Notes under the pieces: model-generated
The model's input: only the letters and a program-made list of their open reading frames with translations
The model's database searches: none
Told to the model about the DNA's origin: nothing
Made by a program: the position numbers and the translations under genes
Shown: positions 34,804 to 41,756 of the stretch, in pieces
How the letters are laid out: the number at the start of each line of letters is the position of its first letter
Position numbering within the stretch: position 1 is the stretch's first letter
Assembly: GCA_964529305.1 (NCBI GenBank)
Contig: CAZGUX010000197.1
Span: 44,222-108,221, forward strand
DNA: 64,000 nt
Source of the DNA: CAZGUX01 sp964529305
GTDB taxonomy: Bacteria > Acidobacteriota > Terriglobia > Bryobacterales > Bryobacteraceae
Direction: 5' to 3'

Positions 34804-35999
34804 CATCACGCAGAGATCTGCTGCTTGGAACGGGAGCGTTCAGCCTCTACGCCCAGCAGCATACACACACGGCGGGAAAGCCGGCGCCTCTCGAATCGGC
34901 GAAGAAGATCCGGCTGGGCATTGCCGGCGGAGGCTTCGGCGCGGGGTTTTCGTTCCACGAGCACCCCAACTGTGAAGTCACGGCGGTCACCGATCTGCGC
35001 ACCGACCGCCGGAGAAGGCTCCAACAGGTCTACAAGTGCAACATGGCGTACGAGTCGCTCGAGCAGATGCTCAGCCTGGAAAAGCGCCTCGACGCCGTCG
35101 CCATCTTCACGCCGCCTCCGTTGCACTACAAGCACACGGAAATGGCGATGAATCGGGGGCTGCACGTCTACTGCGCCGTGCCGTCGGTGTTCCACCTCGA
35201 AGAGGCCGCGAAACTCAAAGCCCTGAAGGAGCGCACCGGACTGCGGTACATGATGGGCGAGACCAGTTGGTATCGCGAAGGCTGCATTTACGCGAGGAAC
35301 ATGCACAGGGCCGGAGAGTTCGGCGAGCTGTTCTATAGCGAACTGGCCTATTATCACGACCGCGGCGACCTGACCAAGCTGATCGAAGACAAGAAGACGC
35401 GATTCTATGAGCCCAATGGCTCGCGTAGCTGGCGCTGGGGTCTGCCGCCTCTCCACTATCCGACCCACTCGCTGGGATACCTGGTGGGCGTCACCGGAGA
35501 GCGGATTCGCTCGGTGTCGGCGCTCGGGTGGGGCAACCAGCACCCGTATGTCACCGACAACGTATATAAGAATCCGTTCTTCAACTCGTCGGCGTTGATG
35601 GAAACCGACCAGGGACACATGGTGCGCTGCAACGTGTTCTGGCTGGTGGGCGAGGATGGCGAGCGGGCGCAGTGGTACGGCGAGAAGGGCACCGTGTACA
35701 TGGCCAACAGCGGCCTGAACGGCGATCTCCAACGCCAACGGCTGGAGAAGACCAAGCCGCTCGCGTACCCGAAGTATCTGAACGACCCGATGGTGCCGCC
35801 GTCGATGCGCCACGAGAGCGGGCACGGCGGCAGCCACGTTTTCCTGAGCGCGGAATTCATCAACGCGCTCGTCGACGATCGCGAGCCGGAGATCGATGTC
35901 TATCACGCGCTGGCGATGACTGCGCCCGGGTTGGTTGGTCATCAATCGGCGTTGAAGAAGGGCGAGCGGTTAAAGGTGCCGAACTTCGACCGGACGTAG
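34800..35999 (+). CDS. Gfo/Idh/MocA-family oxidoreductase
   Basis: A 399-residue protein beginning MTSRRDLLLGTGAFSLYAQQ, a short Tat-like signal. The Rossmann motif is RLGIAGGGFGAGFS and the following strand ends in AVTDLRTDRRRRL. The catalytic-loop EKP is replaced by CAVPSVFHLEEA. The substrate domain is present (MMGETSWYREGCIYARNMH). The ATG overlaps the stop of the truncated receptor fragment and follows GGGAGAAGG. The loss of the EKP lysine suggests altered or absent activity. The other two members in the window (19834, 61762) keep EKP. Confidence 0.83.
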   Translation: MTSRRDLLLGTGAFSLYAQQHTHTAGKPAPLESAKKIRLGIAGGGFGAGFSFHEHPNCEVTAVTDLRTDRRRRLQQVYKCNMAYESLEQMLSLEKRLDAVAIFTPPPLHYKHTEMAMNRGLHVYCAVPSVFHLEEAAKLKALKERTGLRYMMGETSWYREGCIYARNMHRAGEFGELFYSELAYYHDRGDLTKLIEDKKTRFYEPNGSRSWRWGLPPLHYPTHSLGYLVGVTGERIRSVSALGWGNQHPYVTDNVYKNPFFNSSALMETDQGHMVRCNVFWLVGEDGERAQWYGEKGTVYMANSGLNGDLQRQRLEKTKPLAYPKYLNDPMVPPSMRHESGHGGSHVFLSAEFINALVDDREPEIDVYHALAMTAPGLVGHQSALKKGERLKVPNFDRT

Positions 36000-36116
36000 C
36001 GTCCGCGCCAGACACCTTGCCGTTCTGTTTCAACCGCCGGCCGGCTCCCGGCGGTCTTGACGCATCTGGTGTGTCGTCGCGGGCGGCCGCTCCCTCCAGG
36101 CCGGTTACTCCCCAGG

Positions 36117-37100
36117 TTACTCCCCTGCCAGATCGACCTGCTGAACGGTACCCGGGGGCCCGTGCTCGGAGAGAAAGACTCCAGTGCCGCGGATCTCTCC
36201 CAGCAACCGGTCGCCATCCTTGAGAGCAAATGGTGTTTCCACAGACAACGTCGAGAGGGCGCCGATGCCCTGCTGCGGAAGTGTTCGAAGTCCATCCCGG
36301 GTCCAGATACGCAGCAGGGAGAAGACCGGATCGCCCTCATCAATCCAACCGTTGCCGTCGGAGTCGTAGTCGGCAAGCTCGGCAAAGCCATTCCCGCTGT
36401 GCGGCCCGAAAAGTTCCCGGCCGTCGTTGACCTTGCCGTCATCGTTCACGTCCAGTGCCAGGAAGCCACTTCCGGCAGCGACAAATGAGATCTCTTCGTT
36501 GGCGCCGTCGGAGTTGAGATCGAACGAGATCCTGCCGCCTGCCAACCGGGCCGATCCGCCACCGAAATTGACTACGAGCGGATCCGTGGTATTCGCCGCG
36601 GTGACGGTGGTTTGTGACTGGTACACGCGCTGTAAGTTCAGCCTCACGCGGAAATCGATGGTCCTGCCATCGGCAGTCTCCACCGTCCCCGTAGCCTGAA
36701 AGGTCGTTTGCTCTGATTCGGAACGGATCTCCGTCCGCCGATGCACCTGGGTGGCGCCGGCCGTTACCCGGGCGGCGCCGGCAGCGTCGGCATTGCCGCT
36801 AGCGCCGGGACGAAGGCGAACCCACCGGATCCGGTGCCCCAGGAGCGCTTCAATGGCCAATGCCGCCAGTGTCTGCGCCGGATCCATATCCGAAAGGTCA
36901 TCGCGATTCGTGCTCGCGGAGGCTTGGGCGACACCAGACAGAGCCACCGTGTCCACCGTTACTGGCTGAGTCACGGTTCTGAGCACGGCCGCCCGTTCTG
37001 TGGCGAAACCGGGACGATCGAGTGTCTCGTCGATGACCGTCGTTTGGGTCGCGAGACGATGCGTGGCCTCGTAGGAAGATTGTGAAGACTCGATTCGCAT
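36117..37100 (-). CDS. Calcium-type Asp-rich repeat protein of unknown function
   Basis: A 327-residue protein with no signal peptide and no membrane helix. The N-terminal 130 residues are low-complexity and polar (QASASTNRDDLSDM). The conserved C-terminal half reads NFGGGSARLAGGRISFDLNS, then FLALDVNDDGKVNDGRELFG, ADYDSDGNGWIDEGDPVFSL: two EF-hand-like DxDxDG loops. The end GTGVFLSEHGPPGTVQQVDL is typical of a family I know from proteobacteria. Its role is unestablished. Probably calcium-binding, possibly exported by a route without a cleavable signal. Confidence 0.75.
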   Translation of the reverse strand: MRIESSQSSYEATHRLATQTTVIDETLDRPGFATERAAVLRTVTQPVTVDTVALSGVAQASASTNRDDLSDMDPAQTLAALAIEALLGHRIRWVRLRPGASGNADAAGAARVTAGATQVHRRTEIRSESEQTTFQATGTVETADGRTIDFRVRLNLQRVYQSQTTVTAANTTDPLVVNFGGGSARLAGGRISFDLNSDGANEEISFVAAGSGFLALDVNDDGKVNDGRELFGPHSGNGFAELADYDSDGNGWIDEGDPVFSLLRIWTRDGLRTLPQQGIGALSTLSVETPFALKDGDRLLGEIRGTGVFLSEHGPPGTVQQVDLAGE

Positions 37101-37374
37101 GGCGGATCTCGATCGTGTCAGTCGTGAGCATCCTTATCGGCACAGACGGCGCTTTCTTGAGTTCATGCGCACGGGCGGCCTCACACGAGCCAGGACCTGA
37201 CCGCAAGAAACGGGTGTCCCTGGTGTGATCTGGCCGCCGGACCCGGGAACCGACCGAGAGTCCCAACGAAATGCCTTTCCCGGTTCCAAACGGTTCTCCT
37301 ATTGAAAACCGGGCGACCCAGCGAGCGCAGGCACCCGTTCCGTGTAGACTATCTACTCACGCAAAGACAGATCG

Positions 37375-39156
37375 ATGAAGCCACTTTCCGAGCACCTTTT
37401 CTGGACTGAGGATACCTGTAGCATTTATCGGGTCTCGCGCAACGGTCGCGTTCTGCTGATCGACTGCGGGACCAGGTTTCTTCCAGGGCCGCAAACCGGA
37501 CCCGTGGATCGCGTGCTGCTCACCCACTTCCATCGCGATCAATGCTCCTCGGCTGCCGCGTGGCAGAAAGCGGGAGCCGCCCTCGTGGTTCCTTTCGCGG
37601 AAAAACGCTTCTTCGAAGAGGCGGACCTCCTGCGGGCGTCTTACGACATTTTCGATAACTACACGTCGTACTATCCCGCCTTCGGACCTCTGGAGGATCT
37701 CCGGCCGGACGCCTACGCGCGGGACTACGAGACGTTCTGCTGGCAGGACCTCCGCATCGAGGTCGTCCCGCTGCCCGGCCATACGTTCGGCTCCGCGGGC
37801 TACCGCTTCGAGGTTGACGGTCATCAGGTCCTTGCCTGCGGAGACTTGCTCTGCGCCCCGGACCGGCTGATCGACTACTACTCGGCGCAGTGGAAGTACA
37901 TGGACTTCCAGGGCCACAGCAACCTGCTCGATAGCCTGAAGCGGGTCGCATCGCTCGCTTTGGATTGGATTCTGCCGGGTCATGGAGCGCCGTTCCGGGC
38001 GTCGCCAGGCGCGCTCACCGGGTTGCGCCAGACCCTCGAGCGCCTCTACGAGATGTTTCACGCGCGGCCCTACGAATACTTCCGGCCGCGCTTCCGCGAA
38101 CTGGCGCCACACGTCTTCGAAGTGACCAATTCCGGGGCCAACACCTACATCGTCCGGGATGACGAGGGACACGGCCTCTTCATCGATTGCGGATACATAG
38201 CCACCGCGCCCATTGCCGCCAATCCTCATCGCTTCATCGACCACCTGACGCCCTACCTGAAAAGCGACCTCGGCATTGAAGACGTGGAGTGGTTCCTGCC
38301 CACTCACTATCACGACGATCATCTCGCCGGCTATCCCGCTCTGCGCGCCCGGTACGGGACAAAGGTCGTCAGTTCGCCGGAGTTGAAGGACATCCTCGAA
38401 CACCCGGAGCGATACGAGATGCCGTGCGCGGTACCCGAAGGCTTTCGCGTCGACCGGGTTGTCGGGCGGCACGAAGACTTCGAGTGGAGGGGCTACCGGT
38501 TTCGGGTGGAACAGTTTCCCGGGCAGACGCTCTATCACCATCTGATCCGGTTTGAAGCCGATGGCAAGGTCTTTCTGGCAATTGGGGACAACATCTCGGG
38601 TCTCAGCTTCCGCGAGCAGCGCGACTTCATTTTTTCGTTCATCCCCAAGAACCGCACCCCGGTCGAAAGTTACCGGGACATGCCGCGCCAGATCTTCGAC
38701 CGCTCGCCGGACATCCTGCTGACCGGGCACGGCGGAGCGGTGGACTTCGACCGGGCGAAGGTCGAACGCTGGGCGGTGTGGATGGACGAGTGGCAGGGCC
38801 GCTTTGAGAGGGTCATCGGCCAAACGGCGCCGAGCATGGGCATGGACCGGCAGTGGGTGGAGTTCTCTCCCTATAAGATTCGGGTTCAACCCGGACAACG
38901 CGTGCGATTCCGGGTCAGCGTCACGAATCACGAGCGGACCGAAAGCCGCTGCCGCCTCGTGTTTCGCTCGCTCACGCGGGTGGAGCTGGAGCCGAGGGAA
39001 GCGGAGATGACGGTCGGAGGCGGGCAGGTCGCTCATTGCGAGATCGACGTGCGGTTCCCGGCCGTATTCGAAACGCACTCCCTGCCGGTACTGGCCGACG
39101 TCACCTGGAACGGGCGACACCTGGGTGAGATTGCCGAGGCCCTGGCGTACTGGTAG
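37375..39156 (+). CDS. Two-domain metallo-beta-lactamase-fold hydrolase
   Basis: A 593-residue protein with two metallo-beta-lactamase-fold domains in tandem. The first (residues 1-220) has THFHRDQ at 50-56, LPGHTFGS, ACGDLLCAPD and ILPGHGAPF. The second (about 235-470) has THYHDDHLAGY at 310-320, FPGQTLYHH, AIGDNISG and LLTGHGGAVD. In the first the HxHxDH motif ends in Gln56. The C-terminal 110 residues form an Ig-like beta domain. No signal peptide is visible. The reaction is unknown. Confidence 0.82.
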   Translation: MKPLSEHLFWTEDTCSIYRVSRNGRVLLIDCGTRFLPGPQTGPVDRVLLTHFHRDQCSSAAAWQKAGAALVVPFAEKRFFEEADLLRASYDIFDNYTSYYPAFGPLEDLRPDAYARDYETFCWQDLRIEVVPLPGHTFGSAGYRFEVDGHQVLACGDLLCAPDRLIDYYSAQWKYMDFQGHSNLLDSLKRVASLALDWILPGHGAPFRASPGALTGLRQTLERLYEMFHARPYEYFRPRFRELAPHVFEVTNSGANTYIVRDDEGHGLFIDCGYIATAPIAANPHRFIDHLTPYLKSDLGIEDVEWFLPTHYHDDHLAGYPALRARYGTKVVSSPELKDILEHPERYEMPCAVPEGFRVDRVVGRHEDFEWRGYRFRVEQFPGQTLYHHLIRFEADGKVFLAIGDNISGLSFREQRDFIFSFIPKNRTPVESYRDMPRQIFDRSPDILLTGHGGAVDFDRAKVERWAVWMDEWQGRFERVIGQTAPSMGMDRQWVEFSPYKIRVQPGQRVRFRVSVTNHERTESRCRLVFRSLTRVELEPREAEMTVGGGQVAHCEIDVRFPAVFETHSLPVLADVTWNGRHLGEIAEALAYW

Positions 39157-39220
39157 GCCAGACAGCGTTCGAGTGGCTCCTTGTTCGAGACCAACGGCTC
39201 GTGGGAACGCCAATCAGGTG

Positions 39221-39238
39221 GGGGAACTAAAGTTCCCC
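39221..39238. repeat. Perfect palindrome of the ACTAAAGT family
   Basis: GGGGAACT-AA-AGTTCCCC, an 8-base stem with a two-base AA loop. It shares the ACTAAAGT core with the repeats at 15062-15095 and 39282-39320, but with different arms. Confidence 0.75.
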
Positions 39239-39281
39239 TGGCTGGAAGCGTGCGCCACGGTTCAAGAGTCCGGACTCCAGG

Positions 39282-39320
39282 GGCGCGCTGAAGCGCGCCG
39301 CGGACTAAAGCTAAAGTCCT
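39282..39320. repeat. Second copy of the double-hairpin repeat, with an internal duplication
   Basis: GGCGCGC-TGAA-GCGCGCC is followed by GCGGACTAAAG then CTAAAGTCC. Compared with 15062-15095 the second hairpin carries an extra six-base CTAAAG, which disrupts the 7-base stem. Confidence 0.75.
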
Positions 39321-39372
39321 CCCCACTCCCGGCAGCCGGAACGGCTTGACCAATACTGAGTATCATCGACAG

Positions 39373-40266
39373 ATGACAAGCGCTTTCCGGCGGATCGCCG
39401 TTTTGCCGATCCTTGCGGTTGTCCTCGGGCTGCCTGGCGGCGTTCGGGCCCAAATCCGGCTGGCTCCCTCGAACGATCACCGCGTCGCCATCTTTCACGA
39501 CGGCTACCAGGGCGAGTGGCAAATTCGCTTGCCTGAACTGGTCGACTCGCGAGAGGGAACCTTCCTGACGTTCATCCGCACTCCCATGGAGTGGCGGACC
39601 TCCGAGCCCGGTGTCATCGGCTACGACTGGGAACCCACCGAGCGGTACTCCACCGAGGCGTACGAGAAAACCAGCCGGCGCCGCACCATGATTCAGGGCA
39701 TGAGGGTCGCTCCTCGCATGAAAGCCGGGAGAGACCGGATCGAGATGTGGCTGCACCTGACCAATCGTTCCAACGAGACATTTCACGAGGTCTACAGCGA
39801 CGGTGGTTGCCTGCAGCACCGCACCCCTCGCTTCGTCGATGAAGCCTACGAGCGGAGCTTCATCGTGACGGCGTCGGGATTGACTCCCTTGACCCGGACA
39901 GACCGATCGAAAGGGATCCGCGCGGCTTATTTTTTCAACCCTGTCTGGTTCGACCTGCCGTCGTACAAGGCCTACGAATACTTTTGGGGACGAAGCGAGA
40001 CGCGGCCCGAAAGCCCGCTAGTCGTCTCCCAGGCCAAGGAGGGTCAGGGCGCCATCGGTATCCTGTGGGACCAGTGTCTCGGCGTCCGTCAGAACTCCGA
40101 TGCCTCTCACCATTGCATGCACTCCTCGCCCTACTTCGGCGCCATCCGGCCGGGCCAGACCGTGACGCGCCGGGGCCTGATTCTCTTCGGCGACAACGCC
40201 GAAGACGTATTTCGGAAGTCGAAACGCGAGCGGTTGAAGCCGCATCGCAGCCCGCCCGAGCGGTAA
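39373..40266 (+). CDS. Secreted protein of unknown function
   Basis: A 297-residue exported protein (MTSAFRRIAVLPILAVVLGLPGGVRAQ). A TTG at 39346 would add nine residues. The body is beta-rich (HRVAIFHDGYQGEWQIRLPEL, MWLHLTNRSNETFHEVYSDGGCLQHR). Cys/His residues (GGCLQHR, DQCLGVRQNSDASHHCMHSS) could bind a metal. It resembles secreted proteins of the surrounding carbohydrate cassettes, but I do not recognise a family. The gene lies between the metallo-hydrolase and the second DUF1501 cassette, which is convergent. Confidence 0.7.
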   Translation: MTSAFRRIAVLPILAVVLGLPGGVRAQIRLAPSNDHRVAIFHDGYQGEWQIRLPELVDSREGTFLTFIRTPMEWRTSEPGVIGYDWEPTERYSTEAYEKTSRRRTMIQGMRVAPRMKAGRDRIEMWLHLTNRSNETFHEVYSDGGCLQHRTPRFVDEAYERSFIVTASGLTPLTRTDRSKGIRAAYFFNPVWFDLPSYKAYEYFWGRSETRPESPLVVSQAKEGQGAIGILWDQCLGVRQNSDASHHCMHSSPYFGAIRPGQTVTRRGLILFGDNAEDVFRKSKRERLKPHRSPPER

Positions 40267-40311
40267 GAGGGGCAGCCAGGATAGAGTGCGCCCAGGAGTT
40301 CAGCCTGGTAG

Positions 40312-41748
40312 CTACACGAGAATTTCTTTCACTACGCGCGCTTCATATTGCGACGTCAGCTTCTCGCGCAGGCCGTTGTCGTCGAAGACCAGTTGCGTGT
40401 AGTCCAATCCGAGCAAATGCAGAATCGTGGCATGCCAGTCGGCGACGCTCACCTTATTCTCCACGGCTTCGTAACCCAGATCGTCGGTCGCGCCGAAGGT
40501 GATTCCCGGGCGGATGCCCGCTCCGGCCATCCACAAGGAGAATCCGCGCGGGTTGTGGTCGCGCCCGGCCCCCTTGGGGTCCCCCCGGAGCTGAGAGATG
40601 GGCATGCGCCCGAATTCACCGCCCCAGATCACCAGGGTCTGATCCATCAGGCCCCGCTGCTTGAGGTCCTTCAGCAGTGCGGCCACCGGCTGATCCGTGC
40701 GCGCGCAGGCGGACCGGAGATCCCGTTCCAGGTGGTTGTGGTTGTCCCAAATCTGGCCGTTGATGTAAAGCTGGACAAAGCGAACGCCGCGCTCCACCAG
40801 GCGGCGGGCCATCAGACAGCGGCGGCCGTAGGAATCGGTCGGCTCGGCGCCGATTCCATACATCTGGTGTGTCGCCTCGCTTTCTTTGGAAAGATCCAGC
40901 GCATCGCTGGCTTCCACTTGAAGCCGTGCGGCCAATTCGTAGCTGGCAATGCGGGCGTCGAGTTGAAGCTGCCCGGGGTGATTCCGCTGATGGATCTGAT
41001 CGAGCCGGCTCAACAGCGAACGCCCGGCCGCGGCCATCTCGGACGGTTCTTTTCTCTCCGGACGCAGGTTGAGGATAGGAGACCCGTGGGTGCGAATCCG
41101 CGTGCCCTGGTACACCGGCGGGAGAAATCCGGCCTGCCAGTTCCAGGTGCCGTTGACAGGAAGGCCGAGCGGATCGTCGAGCACGACATAGGCAGGCAGG
41201 CTCTGATTCTCGCTGCCGAGTCCATACACCACCCAGGAGCCCAGGGAAGGCCGCCCCGGCAGCGTCCGTCCCGAATGAATCACGAACAGCGCGGGCTCGT
41301 GGTTGGGATGCATGGTGTGCATGGAGCGGATCACCGAGAGGTCATCGGCGTGGCCGGCCAGATGCGGCAGCAGTTCCGACAGCCACAGACCGCACTTGCC
41401 GTGCTGCGCAAACCGGAACGGACTGCGCAGCAGGCCCCCGGCCTGCTCGGGGCCGGTCAGATCGGCGGCCACTTTGTCGAAGTAGGAATCGCCGTGATGT
41501 TTGTCCAGGGCGGGCTTGGGATCGAACAGGTCCATCTGGCTCGGTCCGCCGTTCATGAACAAATGGATGACCGACTTGGCTTTCGGGCTGAAGTGGGGAG
41601 CCTGGGGCTTCAGGTCGAAGACCCGGCCGGCTCCGTAGAGATCCCGGCTCAGGAGCGAGGCAAGCGCGGCGCCACAGAGGCCATCAGTCATGTTCCCGAA
41701 GAAATTTCGCCGGGTCACCTTCCGATTCGAGATCTCGCGGGCCATCAT
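40312..41748 (-). CDS. Tat-exported DUF1501 family protein
   Basis: A 478-residue protein beginning MMAREISNRKVTRRNFFGNM, a Tat signal. A second ATG three bases later is equally possible. Family phrases include VIHLFMNGGPSQMDLFDPKP, SMHTMHPNHEPALFVIHSG, QIWDNHNHLERDLRSACA, IWGGEFGRMPISQ and AGRDHNPRGFSLWMAGAG. It lies 8 bases after the stop of the cytochrome-like gene 41757-44687, forming a two-gene operon. It has the His/Asp set of the alkaline-phosphatase-like fold; its substrate is not established. Confidence 0.9.
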   Translation of the reverse strand: MMAREISNRKVTRRNFFGNMTDGLCGAALASLLSRDLYGAGRVFDLKPQAPHFSPKAKSVIHLFMNGGPSQMDLFDPKPALDKHHGDSYFDKVAADLTGPEQAGGLLRSPFRFAQHGKCGLWLSELLPHLAGHADDLSVIRSMHTMHPNHEPALFVIHSGRTLPGRPSLGSWVVYGLGSENQSLPAYVVLDDPLGLPVNGTWNWQAGFLPPVYQGTRIRTHGSPILNLRPERKEPSEMAAAGRSLLSRLDQIHQRNHPGQLQLDARIASYELAARLQVEASDALDLSKESEATHQMYGIGAEPTDSYGRRCLMARRLVERGVRFVQLYINGQIWDNHNHLERDLRSACARTDQPVAALLKDLKQRGLMDQTLVIWGGEFGRMPISQLRGDPKGAGRDHNPRGFSLWMAGAGIRPGITFGATDDLGYEAVENKVSVADWHATILHLLGLDYTQLVFDDNGLREKLTSQYEARVVKEILV

Positions 41749-41756
41749 GGTCTCCC

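Noticed and set aside
37357..39213. A 618-codon minus-strand frame opposite the metallo-hydrolase
   Set aside because: Sense protein has two MBL motif sets; the antisense has none.
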